This document shows positions 9,860 through 20,496 of a DNA stretch of 21,726 nt, one piece after another. The notes below the pieces were generated by a model. It had not been told where the DNA came from and ran no database searches. It worked only from the letters and a program-made list of their open reading frames with translations. Origin of the DNA: Funneliformis mosseae (taxonomy: Eukaryota > Glomeromycota > Glomeromycetes > Glomerales > Glomeraceae); NCBI GenBank assembly GCA_910592005.1, contig CAJVPP010001215.1, positions 1 to 21,726 of the forward strand. The letters are read 5' to 3'. The position numbers and the translations under genes are program-made. Every line of letters starts with the position of its first letter. Position 1 is the first letter of the stretch.

Positions 9860-10490
9860 CTAATTACTTCTCCTCTTTTTTAAATACTTTTGAATCTATT
9901 ATTTTTTATTACTGATTGTTTTATAATATCTAACCTATTCTTTAATAATCTAATTATTATCTCTATTACCTGATTCACATTTTTATGCAATTCTTTTATC
10001 CTTTAAACTTTCTTTCAAAGTAGACTCAATAAATTAGATATTGAGTAGGCTTCTACTTATACAAGAAATTCTATCTAGGGTATAGAGACTGTAATCACAA
10101 TCTCAAAGAAATAGTCATATTCTTCACTATAAACATCATCTACTTTTTATTTTTTCTTATTAGTTTAAAAAGTATTCTTATATTGTATAATATTTTATGG
10201 GTAAAAAACAGTTAGTGAAATGAGATTTAAACTTTCCTTAAACATGGCATACTAATCTGAGTGAAATTGATAGCAATTTGATATTGTTTACCTTCTATGA
10301 TACAATTAATTTTTTGAGAGCTTTGATTTGAAATTCACATAATCTGTACTTTCTTCACTAATAACTTTTAATTGCGGGTTTAATAAATTTTTGCCAGTAA
10401 ACTCTCTAACAATATGAATATATGTATAGAGAATAGTTAAAATATATTCACAATGAATAGCTCTGTTACTTTAATGACTAGTCCTATATT
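9860..10490 (-). pseudogene. Decayed PD-(D/E)xK-nuclease-like ORF of a Rhizophagus-type family
   Basis: In order along the minus strand: RAIHCEYILTILYTYIHIVR near 10460-10400, LKVISEESTDYVNFK near 10370, CIIEGKQYQIAINFTQ near 10310-10270, KVDDVYSEEYDYFFEIVIT near 10150-10090, and ELHKNVNQVIEIIIRLLKNR near 9990-9930. The D...ExK...Q arrangement (Asp in STDYVNF, Glu-Gly-Lys, then FTQ) suggests a PD-(D/E)xK nuclease fold. The same blocks occur, from memory, in repetitive Rhizophagus proteins whose N-terminus is a SAM-like module. There are many stops (TAA, TAG, TGA) and two or more frameshifts, so it is dead. No SAM module is visible directly upstream; the region above 10490 is unrelated AT-rich DNA. 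The nuclease assignment is inference from motif order. Confidence 0.5.
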
Positions 10491-10533
10491 ATATAACCTA
10501 AATTATATATCCTTAAGACAATGTAACTTAGTT

Positions 10534-10618
10534 TCATTCTTATTACTAATCTTGTAAATTTATTTTTACAAAGTAATTTACTTTACGTTAGTAATTTACA
10601 AAAGTAACTTAAGAATAA
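10534..10618. repeat. Imperfect inverted repeat (hairpin)
   Basis: The left arm (10534-10560, ATTCTTATTAC...CTTGTAAATT) pairs with the right arm (10592-10618, whose reverse complement reads ATTCTTAAGTTACTTTTGTA) with small indels. The loop is about 30 bases and contains two GTAATTTAC-like strings. This could be the remnant of another small TIR element or simply a hairpin. Confidence 0.4.
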
Positions 10619-10667
10619 AAGAAAAAAATTTACTTGACATAAATTGCTAAAATTTAAATTAAATAAG

Positions 10668-10889
10668 TTTATAAAAAATATATATATATATAATATTCTT
10701 TAAAATTAAATTAAAATATTATTAATTTAAATTTAATCTAAATTTAATAAATCAAATCAAATTTAAATTTAATATATTGAATTTTAAATTTAAATTTAAC
10801 AAATTAATTTAACTTAAATCAAAAATTAATTTATATTTAAATTTAAAATTACAATATTTATTTTACTAAAACTAAATTTATTCTTTTAA
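10668..10889. repeat. Low-complexity AAATTTAAATTT tract, nearly G-free
   Basis: About 220 bases are built from TAAATTTAAATTTAA and TTAAATTAAAT motifs, with only one G on the plus strand and a modest number of C. It includes a TATATA run near 10679-10692. No coding capacity. Confidence 0.6.
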
Positions 10890-10912
10890 GTATTTGTATA
10901 TTTTTTATATAT

Positions 10913-10967
10913 AGCTAACCCTTATATAATTATCTTCTATATAATTACTTCTCCCTTATAAATATAT
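10913..10967. mobile_element. Left part of a split TIR (MITE-like) element, copy B
   Basis: It begins with the TIR AGCTAACCCTTATATAATTA (10913-10932), which pairs with the reverse complement of 18688-18709 (about 18 of 22 positions, one indel). The following CTTCTATATAATTACTTCTC matches the left part of copy A (from about 7084). The sequence breaks off at 10967, where the LINE begins, and resumes at 18570. The pre-insertion element would have been about 178 bp. Confidence 0.6.
10951..10967. repeat. Target-site duplication of the LINE, left copy
   Basis: CTCCCTTATAAATATAT here matches CTCTCTTATAAATATAT at 18570-18586, 16 of 17 identical with a single C/T difference. The two copies flank the whole 7.6-kb LINE directly, as expected after target-primed reverse transcription. 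Confidence 0.7.
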
Positions 10968-11119
10968 ATATATATTTTTTTATTTTAACGTGCGGTAGCT
11001 TTACATAATCTTTATTTAGAAGTAAAGTAAAATTTTACAAAATTACAAATTACAAGATAGAGAATATAAAAATTTCTATTTAGCAATAAAACTAAATTAA
11101 AATCAACCTTGTATTGTTT

Positions 11120-14100
11120 CAGATTAACCTACCCAAATAGACTTAGAATAGGTTCAACTATTCAGTACAGGAAGTGTAATTGCTACTGATCTAAAAATTC
11201 AACCAGTTCGTATCAAACCAAAAGAAGAAAATAAAGTATGGAGGAATACTAAAATTGTGTGATAATGATGAAGGAAAATCAGTGTTGATGAAATGTAATT
11301 TTGATCATTAAGTGAGATATTGTTGAGGTTTTCAAAATATTTGATATTATTGTAATGATCAAGCCAGATGGATTTTATTTAAGAAAATGCATAATGGTAA
11401 GTAGAAGATAGGAGGTTATTTGTTAATTGGATGTTATTAATAAGGCAGTGTATTTTGTTGAATAGAGAAAAGGATACAATTCCTTTGATTAAGTCAATAA
11501 AGTTAAGAGAGTCAGGTCGATTATTTAGAGATCAGATGGTTAAATCTAGAAATCTATAAAATTCTGAGTATCTGAGATCAATATAATGAGATATTGTATG
11601 AAAACCTTTTGGTCGAGGATATAATGTCAATGAATTGGTGTTTAATTTTAACATAAGTCCAAACATGATTAAAAGTTTCATAAGTACACGAACATTTAGG
11701 ACAATTTCATGATTAGTCTTATAGATTTAAATATCTTATCTTAAGGATTTCTAAGATAGGGAGCAGTTCAAGCATGAATTTATTTTTAAATTTGCGAATG
11801 GAAGAGGCTTTGAAGGATGTATAAAAGTTGTTTTCATTATCGTTGAGAATGAATAAGGTTCAAATCTAATCAACATCTATTGTACTATATTTCTTAAAGT
11901 GTGAAAGTAGTTGTATATTATAAAAATTGATTGATCTGAGAAGGTCTTTCACAAACAATCTAGGTAAAATAAGTACAATATCTTTGTTGAAATAGAAATT
12001 ATAATAGTATCTTAGAAATTTGTTATTTAGTTTGATTGGGAGACCATCAGCTTTTGCTAATGCATCAACTACATTATTATAATGATTATTTGAGTGAACT
12101 TTGACTTTGTGAAGTTCAATGGAAATGGATTTTTCTCTGATTAACTTTATAACAAGAACTAAATTGGATAAAAGGAGATTTTAAAAATGGGGTTAAAGGT
12201 AGAAGAGAAGGTGTAGAAGTAGTTCATTTTATCAAAAGATGAAATGACATTTTGTGAGTCTGTGAAAATATTAACTACAGCATTTGTAGGAGCTATATAT
12301 ATAGCAGATAGTATCGCTACTAGTTCTGCTAGAGAAGATGAAGGTTAAGAAAGAATGAGTATAGCATTAAAGAAAAGTAAAGATGCTGAAGAATCAGATT
12401 GCAACCAGGCCACACTCATACAGATCGAAGAAGTGCCTAAGTTGATAAGAGAACCATCAGTATAAAATGAGAGATTAGTTAATTATATGAAGTGACTTTT
12501 AAGATTATCTAAACTATTGAGGATTTCTATATTAAAAAATTGATCAGGTGTGAGAGATAGAGAGGACAAGGTGAGGGGGACATTAAGTGCACTATTATCA
12601 ATTTAATTGTAACTATATAAAGCAATTTCATAAAACATGTAAGGAGACAAAGAACAGATATGACTAACAGTTAGAAGAAGAGGAGCCTTGATGTCAGCAC
12701 ATAGGTATAAAGGAAAAAGCACAAAGCAAGCTTCATATTTATTTCTCATATTAGAAGGAACAAAGGAAGAATCATCGTTAAGAGAGCATTTAGTGCATAG
12801 TAATAATAAAGTTTTGAAAGTATGGTCTGGCGATGCATTAAAATATTATAAATGAACTATATTATTTTCAATTCTGAATACCTTTCTGATTATAGCAGAA
12901 TAGGAATTTAAATGCTAACTTACAGCAAAGTGTATAATACTTTTAATATAAGTCAGAGGAATTGAGTATATATTATTAGTATGTAGGTGATGATAATTTA
13001 AAGGAATAATTCTTGTATTAGGTGATGATATGAGCAATGATTGTAATTTGAGAAACTAAGCAGGAGCCTTGGGAATTGCTAGACAAGCTGCTGAAAATTT
13101 GAGGTCAGATAATGTGAAGAATGCTACATTATCTGATGTTATAATATGGTCAAGAAACATAAGTTGTTTACTTCTTAAGACTAGAGTAAAGGTGCGATAA
13201 TCTGTTTTATTGAAAATCTCACATAAAGAAAATTGTCTTCCTTTTACGCAATTAGTCTCAGTATTGCTATTAGAGATGGTGATATTGAGTAATTTTAGGG
13301 CAGAGAGCAAAGCAGACTACCAGTCTTTAAATTTGAAGGAGTCATCATATAGCCAAAATGCTAAAGGTGATTTAATAAGCCATTCATTATTTTGAAGCAA
13401 TCTAGAATGGATTAGAAATATAGTACCTAATAGATCTTTGTCATTGATAGATTTGATGAAGTTAAAAATTTTTGCTTGAATTTGCGCTGAATATAAGTGT
13501 ATAATGTTATAAAATAATGATGAATGAATAATAGCTGCTGGGATACTTTTAGATAAATGTAGATTTAACCTAAAAACTTTTTGATATGACTCTATAATCT
13601 AATCACAGAATTTGTAATCAAGAAATATTAATTGAATGTGATACAGAATTCTTAATAAAAGGACTGAGTTAAAGACTATTTTGAGTTGTTTATCTGTAAA
13701 GAATTTCTTTTTAATTGTCAAAGTAGCATTATAAATTTCATTCTTTACTTGTTGTCTTATAAACAGACAATTGGGAGGAGAGAAATCCAAATACTGAGAT
13801 AATGAGTAGATAATTTAAGGTCTATTAGTTTAATCCATTCTTCATTGTGTGTTAGTCTAAAGTGTATGGATAATGCTATCGATACTGAAGAAAGTAATAT
13901 GAATTTATCCTAATTAACTAGAATACTATTAAGTTGGTAAAAGTCATCAGCTATTATTAAGATCAACTCAATATCATCCTTAGATTTACTAATCCAAAGG
14001 GTATCATCCATATAGATAAGTGTAAAAACTTGTGTTGAAATTGTAGATGTTAAGGTATTACCGATATGTAGATATTATTCAGCTGATAGATTATAACAAA

Positions 14101-16365
14101 GATCAGTATTTTGTATGCGATATAATAAGGGATCGTAATATATACACTAAAGAATAAGTAAAATAATTTCATCTTGATCAATATCTGAGATAACTGGGTA
14201 ATAATCTATATTTCCATGAGCTGTAAAAATTTGATTAAAGTGATTAAAGAATAAGGAAAGTACAAAATGGAGAAATGATGAAGGAAGACACAGATGATTA
14301 AGCGCATAAGTTAATATTGCAATATTAACTCTGTCATAAGCTTTTGACATGTCTTAAAAAAGGATTCAAAGTTGTTTGCTCTTATGTAATAATCAATCAT
14401 ATTTTATATTGATGAGAATGTGAATTGGTTCAAATGTAGAACGAAATAGTAATCTAGCGAAATTGTTTCCTTGTAAGACTGAATTTTTTGAAAGAATATT
14501 CAAAAGCCATTTGTTGATTAATTTCACAATTGCTTTTTGAAGGCATTCTAATAAAGTGATAGGATGAGTATTATTTAAATTATATTCCCATAGTTTAGGT
14601 TTTAGAATGGAATAGACAAAAGTCAAATTTTATCTGTTAGGCATGCAGGAAAGTTTCAAACAGACACAAGTGAAAATTCAAAAAATATGTTTTATTTTAG
14701 AGCTTAAATGTTTTAACATCTCATTTGAAATTTTGGAAAGACCAGAAGCTTTATCATTAGGTAATGTTTGAAAAAGTCAGTTCTATTTGTCTTTACTTGG
14801 TGGATTCATAAGGTTTTTATAAATCTAAGGATCAATTGTTTCGATAGGTTTGTACTATTTTTTTCAGTTATCAGAAAGCAGAACAAAATGGTGTCTAGTA
14901 CCTGTTATTTATTAGAAATGTTAGTTAGTTTCACGTTTAACATCATCAGCTGAGGTAAGTAAACCAAGATTATCAGGTAAATTATCAAAGCATCTGTCTA
15001 AAACAATTGTTTATCTTTATCTATTAAGGATAGAATCATACATTCTGGCTTGATCATCATGAAAATTATCACATCTGCGTTAAAGAGCTACTTTAATTTG
15101 TTTTATTTTATATTTGTCTTCTTCTAATTTGATCACAATTAAATGGACTTTAAGTAACTCAGAAATATTCTGTTTGATTGTAGTGAAGTTAGAAAGTTGA
15201 GGAATGCCAATATGCGATCAGTTTAAATTGTATTTTATTGAAATATCAAAAATTATATTATATATCTAAGATCCGTTTAATGATAGGAAATTAAGACGAA
15301 TGCATTTTTTTGTTATACGTTGAAACTTTTGTATTAGAACCAATTGTTATAAAGATTCTTCAGTAATATTGGTCTGAGGTCACAAGAATGTTGAGATAAG
15401 TACCTTAACAGGATACATTTTTCTGCTGCTTTTTCAATATATCCTTGTATGAAATCTCAGAAGAAATTGAGTGTGTGTTTTGAGTGTAATCTATTGGAAG
15501 TGAGGTTGAATAATTGACAACTTCCAAGAAAATTATCTATCTTTTTATTAAATTATATTCAAGAGTTTTCGTCCATAGTATTATAAAGGTAAATTTTCTT
15601 TTTGATATATTTTTTATCATTATTTGAAGTGATAAGTTCAGCTATATTTACATTGATAGAGACTATCGAATGATCAGAAATGTTAGGATTAACACTGATA
15701 GTTTGGGCTTTGTTAAGGCCTGCTGCAATATGTAATATAGTGTAAATATAATTGATTCTTGAAGGTTAATAGTGTGTAGCATAAAAAAAAATGAGAATAG
15801 TTGATTAGTATTATCATATAGGAAATCGAATGAGTTAAAAAGTTGGAAGTCATCAAGTTAGATAAAGAAATAATTAGCATTTGACATATTATTAGAACAA
15901 TTTGTGACCGCATTTAAGTTTTCTAGTAAAATAATTTTCATGTTGAGGTCTTTCGCTGATTTAATGACGTTGCATACTTCTTTATATGTTTGTTCTCAAA
16001 GGGTTGTATTTGAACTTGATATGTAGCAGTTAATTAATCTGATGTAGAATTTGTTGCGAAATTAAAAATCAATAAAAATATAGCGTTCATATTGACCGTG
16101 ATATTTGTAAATATGATTGGCAATATGTTTTTTTATAAGAAGGCCAACTCTGAAACCTGAATTCAGTGACTGTTAATCGAAATTGAAAAAATGCGAATAT
16201 TGAGACAAAGTTGATTTTGAAAAGGATAAAATATTATTGGTTGATTTAAAATTTATCTCTTGAAGGGCTATTATATCTAAATGATTAATTTCATGAGTAT
16301 TGGACAAGAATTATTATTTTTGTGATTAAACAAAAGAGCGAACGTTATGTGTCACAATATTGAGT
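11120..16365 (-). pseudogene. LINE ORF2 relic: AP endonuclease, reverse transcriptase, RNase H
   Basis: ORF2 provides target nicking and reverse transcription. The endonuclease region spans about 16365-15640: NIVTHNVRSFV (catalytic Asn), IALQEINFKS (catalytic Glu) and ISDHSIVSI (15670-15678 encodes Ser-Asp-His). The expected GDLNA motif reads ENLNA, with both G-to-A changes removing the catalytic Asp (codon at 15918-15920). In the RT, fingers with HPITLLECLQKAIVKLINKW lie near 14580-14520, DMSKAYDRVNI with the first Asp at 14351-14353, and YMDD at 14003-14014. The region expected to read GIDQGE...SPLLW is altered to DIDQDE...LLIL-stop. Thumb and linker continue through 13800-12500. RNase H has YTDGSLINLG at about 12430-12465, LAELVAILSA near 12320, FTDSQN near 12260, then KVHSNNHYNNVVDALAKA near 12110-12050. 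Stops fall mostly at Gln or Trp codons. Non-functional. Confidence 0.85.
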
Positions 16366-16479
16366 CGAGAGGATAATGTATTATTAATCAAAAATAAATT
16401 GTGAGTAGTGTTAGTATTTGTTGTCTTATTGTTTGCTATCAGGTCACTGAGGTCAATCCATTTATAATTCTGTAAGATA

Positions 16480-18534
16480 TCAATCATTAAAAATATTTAG
16501 GGTGAGAAGAGAAAGACATTGTCAGCTGTTTTTTTATAACTAGAAGGAGAAGCGACTTCTTTAATAGCAGTAAAGATGTCTGAATTGATTTTAAGTTATG
16601 TTTGTAAGATTCTTTGCATGTTAGTGATAGCGTATCCTGCATTATTGAGTTTAATCATATTATTTTCAAGGTTAGTTTTGAGGAAAGTATTCTCATCTCT
16701 TAAGGTAATTAGTTTAGCAGATTATTTAGCAATAATATTATCTTTTGTATAGGAATCAGTAGCATAGGTATGCTCCTCAGTTTCTATACCATTTCATTGA
16801 ATGATTTGTTTAGTAAATCTGCTTGGTGAGAGAGTAAGACATTGATATTAAGAACTTTTTCAACTGTAGCAACTTGTTTCACAATTGAGCGAATATCTGA
16901 ATCCATTTTAGTGAGTTGTTCAAAGATAATGAACAGTTGATTGAAAATTTGAGTGAGCAATTCTGGTTAAGATAGTTGGTTTGAGATATTATTTATTATG
17001 CAATATTCGTTGTCAGTTTAATCAGCCTAGTGATATGATGCATGTATACTAGCATTTAAAGTTTATTCTTCTTTATCATTAATAGGACAAATGAGGGTGA
17101 TATGTTGTTGATTATGATTTTTATTTAGTGGTTTGGGCTGAGGAACTTTTGTTCAATGATTGGATAAAATGTTAACATTATCTGACTTAGATTTATCTTT
17201 GACGTTATTTTGTTATTAGAGCGGTTTGTGTTTATCTGTAATCAGTAGTTTCTTAAGGTGGAGTAGTAATTTAGAAACAACAATAGGTGCTTTGTAATTA
17301 TAAAACTGTACAAGCTGGTAGCGTTAGTATAGGTGTTAAGTTTATCAATCTTATGGAACTGAATAGTTTTTGCGACAATTCTGTGATTGGTAGTCTGAAA
17401 GTTAGCAGATGAAGCAAAGTTTTACATTTGAATCAGTCCAGATTAATCGTTTTCTATCAAGGAAATAAGTTTTACCATTTTTTGCTGCTTTCATAGATTC
17501 TTTAGAATTAAAATAGAATATAGCATATTGTAGATTTCTGTAATTAGCACGTGACTTAGGAATGACCTAGGTAATCACTTCAATAGCATTGCCAATAGAG
17601 ATTAAATGGCGTCTATTTGTATCAAATGGGAGGTTAATTAATTTCAAAGAAAATTCTGACTTTTTCCTAATATCTTCGACTGACATAATATATAGGTGTA
17701 CCCTAATTAAATCTGTGAGGACAAAATAGCTGTTAAGTTTATTTAGGGTAGGCATATCTGTATCTTGTTCAAATGTAAGAGTAGCTTGCTGCCAAAGGTT
17801 TTTAGTAGACATGACGCAACGGGAAATCTTTTTAAAAAAAGAGAAGGTCAATCTAATATTTGATTTAGTAGTAGAGATCAGAATCTCAATGAGATAAATC
17901 AATAACTCAGGGATGTACTTAACTATTAGTCTGATTGTAAGAAGTAAGAATATGTCATTTTTCAAACATGGAAGTTTAAGTGTAATTACATTGTTTGCTT
18001 CAACATGTGAGGTAAAATCAATTCAGATGATTTTCTTTGTTAAGTTCTCAGGGTGAGTACGAATTGAGGCACCAATGAAGGACAAGTAATGTGATGCAAA
18101 TATATCACATGCTTCATTTTGTTTGTCTCTATTGGATTTTTTAGGGTAAAACTTATCTGCAATGCAGTAAGCGAAGTAGATTAGGGCTTCAGTTTCGTGC
18201 TCTAAGTGGATTTCATTTTTATAATTTTATTTGTTATTGAGACCATTTTCAGAAGTATCAAAGGCTTAGTCCTCATAAAGGGAAATGTTATCATTATTGT
18301 TGAAAGTTTCAGAACCTTTTCCTTTATCTAAAGTATTGGCAAGCAAAGTTTTAACTTTCATATCTGTAGAGCTGTTAGAGATACTTCTAGAGGCATTTGA
18401 AGTTTCAGTTTATCTTGGTAGTTTAATATATTGTTTTTTAGCTAAACGTTGTTATTGTTAATCATTCTCCATAGGGAAAGAGTGAGCTTAGTAAGGTTTG
18501 AAGTTGTTATTACGAACAGTTTTTTTTCAGTCAT
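16480..18534 (-). pseudogene. LINE ORF1 relic: RNA-binding, CCHC zinc knuckle, coiled coil
   Basis: The likely start ATG is at 18534-18532 (MTEKK); a one-base loss in the following A run shifts the frame to NNNFKPY and HSFPMEND. One frame then runs for over 1 kb with only TAA/TGA interruptions. An RRM-like or nucleic-acid-binding segment covers about 17960-17450 (LNKLNSYFVLTDLIRVHLYI, EFSLKLINLPFDTNRRHLI, NLQYAIFYFNSKESM, LIWTDSNVKLCFIC). It is followed by a damaged zinc knuckle (CFIC-stop-LSDYQSQNC near 17410-17360) in which the His has become Tyr. Farther on there are coiled-coil stretches (MDSDIRSIVKQVATVEKV near 16905-16855; DENTFLKTNLENN near 16700). The boundary with ORF2 near 16.4 kb is unclear, because readable sequence continues almost without a gap. 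Non-functional; the RRM call is inference. Confidence 0.7.
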
Positions 18535-18569
18535 TTTTTTATTTTGATGATCGATGAAAAGAGTTTTTC

Positions 18570-18586
18570 CTCTCTTATAAATATAT
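18570..18586. repeat. Target-site duplication of the LINE, right copy
   Basis: CTCTCTTATAAATATAT adjoins the LINE 5' end and matches 10951-10967 with one mismatch. Confidence 0.7.
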
Positions 18587-18709
18587 TTTACTAGATCAAA
18601 ATTAATAATAAACTTATAAAATCCTTTTTTATAGTTATATTTTATAACTTTTTATAATTATTTTAAATTTTTTTAATCTTAAAAAATATGATTATATAAA
18701 AGGTTAACT
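18587..18709. mobile_element. Right part of the split TIR (MITE-like) element, copy B
   Basis: It continues the element interrupted at 10967. AAAATTAATAATAAACTTAT at 18601-18620 is identical to the interior of copy A (7130-7149), and TTTTTTATA with further AT-rich sequence follows in the same order. The right TIR (18688-18709, ATTATATAAAAGGTTAACT) is the inverted partner of 10913-10933. Confidence 0.6.
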
Positions 18710-19136
18710 GTATTTATATTATTTATTTTTTTATTTAATATTTATTTTTTTATTTCTTTATAATTTTATTAAAATTATTTTATTATAATTAATAGTAGTA
18801 TATATAAATTAAATATTTAAATATAATTATAATAATTCTTTTATTTTTAATTTTCATTACTATTTTAATTTTTAAAAAAATAATATTATTTCTATTATCA
18901 TATTTTATTAAAAAGATCATATTTTTAAAATTGAATTGCATAATTTAACTATAATTTTTAAATATATAAATTATTTTATTATTTTTAACAGATTAATTTT
19001 ACTTTCAATATAATAATTTAAAATTTTTTCTTTATTAATTATTAAAAAAAAGTTTAAAATATAAATTTACTTTAAAATTAAATCAATATATTCTATTTTG
19101 TATTTAAATTTAAATGTTATTTTTGACTTTTTTAAT
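18710..19136. other. Extremely AT-rich spacer
   Basis: A/T runs with scattered TATTTATTTT strings and a TATTTAAATTTAAATG motif near 19100. No coding region or recognisable relic on either strand. Confidence 0.6.
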
Positions 19137-19280
19137 CTCTATATATATATTATACTAATCCATTCACTAATAAAAATGTCATGCTACCTCTTCAGATAAG
19201 TTGTGAAACTACCGATTGTTCAATTTAAAAAAATAATAAACAAAAATTGTAATACAATATAAAAATAACTATATTGTTAA
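19137..19280 (+). repeat. Direct repeat R1 (paired with 21437-21579)
   Basis: Begins with a TATATATATATTAT run. It shares in order ACTAATAAAAATGTCATGCT, the CTACCTCTTCAGAT block, TTGTGAAACTACCGAT, an A-rich AATAAACAAA string and ATACAATATAAAAATA with the copy at 21437, at roughly three quarters identity by eye. It carries no coding capacity. Confidence 0.65.
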
Positions 19281-19342
19281 GATCTGACAAAATCTTTATT
19301 TTAATTATTTTTTAATTTTAATTTTATTTTATCTATATTTTT

Positions 19343-20120
19343 TAAAAAATGAAATACGAACGAAAAATAAAAAGAAAAAAAAAGAGAAAAAAGAAAAGAG
19401 AAAAAAATTAATAAAAAAATAAAGAAAAATAGAAAATTTTTTTAAAAAAAAATGAAGAATGCGGAGTGGTAAAAAAAATGTTTTGAAGGGTGGGTGAAAA
19501 AAATAAAAAATTAAAAATTTAAAAAAAAAAATAATAATGTGAAAATTTAAAAAAAAATCATTAAATTAAATAACAAAGAAAAAAATAAATAAATATTAAG
19601 GAAGGAGAATTTAAAAAAAAATAAAAAAAAATAAAAAATCAATAAAAAAAATAAAAAAATACTGGGTGGGAGATTTAAAAAAATAATCAAAAAAAAAATA
19701 ACAAATATTAAAAGAAATTAAAAAAAATTGGGAGATTAAAAAAAAGAAAAAACAAATTAAATAAACAAAAAGAATAAAAAAAAAATTAAAAATAAAAAAA
19801 AGATCAGGTGAAGAAAAAAATTAAAGACCAGATGGAAGAAAAAAAATAATATTAAAAAAATAAAAGCCAGGATGGAAAAATAATATTAAAAAATAAATTA
19901 TTAGAAGAAGAAGAAGAATAAAAAAAAATACTTAGAGGAAGAATTTTAAAAAAAGTTAAAAAATAAAAAGACTGGAGAGGATAAATAAAAAAAAATATTT
20001 ATAAATAAAATTAAAAAAAATAAAAGGCTGAGAGAATAAAAGAAAAATAAAAAACATATATAAAAAATAAAAAGACTGAAAGATAAAAAAAATATAGAAA
20101 TAATTGAAAAAAAAATATAT
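19343..20120 (+). repeat. Purine-rich, C-poor degenerate minisatellite
   Basis: About 780 bases of A runs are punctuated by short G-rich islands: ACTGGGTGGGAG (19661), TTGGGAG (19729), GATCAGGTG (19802), GACCAGATGG (19827), GCCAGGATGG (19865), GACTGGAGAGG (19970), GGCTGAGAG (20027) and GACTGAAAG (20070). Each island is followed by ATAAAAAAAAT-like A-rich spacer, giving irregular units of about 25-100 bp. C and T are strongly depleted on the plus strand, so the tract is a near polypurine:polypyrimidine duplex. No ORF. Confidence 0.65.
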
Positions 20121-20147
20121 TTTTTTTAATTTCAAAGTTTTGATATG

Positions 20148-20457
20148 CTGTGGTGAACTTTAAATGCAAATATCTTTAGTCTACTACCTTTCAAACTGAT
20201 ATGCAGATTAGGTAGGTTCTGCTCTTTCAAACAAGATTAAATTCATTCAAATCCAATTACATAAACCAGAGAAATTTGAGAATAACTGAAAGTAATTATT
20301 TTGAGATTTATTACAAAAGAATCACAAGCAAGTGTGAATACCAGAACTGAAGCAAAAGAAACTATCCAAAAAGTAATAATGCAGTACACTAATTTTACTA
20401 TCTTGAAATCTAAAGAAAGTGAGAAAATCTATATATTAATATGTAAGAAAATGAAAT
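20148..20457 (+). repeat. Tandem duplication, copy 1
   Basis: Shares ordered blocks with 20497-20814: TGAACTTT...ATATCTTTAGTCTAC, TAGGTTCTGCTCTTTCAAAC, TTTGAGAATAACTGAAAGTA, AACTGAAGCAAAAGAAACT and TATATTAATATGTAAGAAAA. The offset rises from about 349 to 356 through small indels. No intact ORF on either strand; the minus strand reads CLKEQNLPNLHIS in copy 1, similar to copy 2, which may hint at an old coding sequence. Confidence 0.7.
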
Positions 20458-20496
20458 AGCTTTGGGAGTTGATAAAAAAACCAAAAAAATAATTTA

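Larger units (their letters stand above)
10491..10912. other. AT-rich spacer with inverted repeat and G-free tract
   Basis: This stretch has no gene. It contains an imperfect inverted repeat at about 10534-10618 and an almost G-free AAATTTAAATTT low-complexity tract, both listed separately. Confidence 0.5.
10968..18569 (-). mobile_element. Degenerate LINE (non-LTR retrotransposon), about 7.6 kb, ORF1 + EN-RT-RNase H ORF2
   Basis: The 5' end is at 18569 and the 3' end at 10968. On the minus strand the 3' end runs into TAAAATAAAAAAAT and a TA-rich tail next to the left target-site duplication, consistent with an A-rich LINE tail. Coding order is ORF1 (RNA-binding segment, CCHC knuckle, coiled coil), then an APE-type endonuclease, reverse transcriptase with YMDD, and RNase H. 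This organisation occurs in the I/Tad-like assemblage of LINEs, though I cannot assign a clade without alignment. It appears full length, with no large deletion, but carries dozens of in-frame stops and several frameshifts. It is inactive and was inserted into a short TIR element (10913-10967 / 18587-18709). Confidence 0.9.

Noticed and set aside
11868..11878. GGTTCAAATCT resembling a tRNA B box
   Set aside because: There is no A box or cloverleaf around it, and it lies inside LINE ORF2.
16480..18534. Reassigned genetic code with TAA/TAG as Gln
   Set aside because: ISY1 and SPP1 use CAA/CAG for Gln and end at TAG and TGA where the families end. Trp codons and other residues are also lost in the relics, so mutation explains the stops better.
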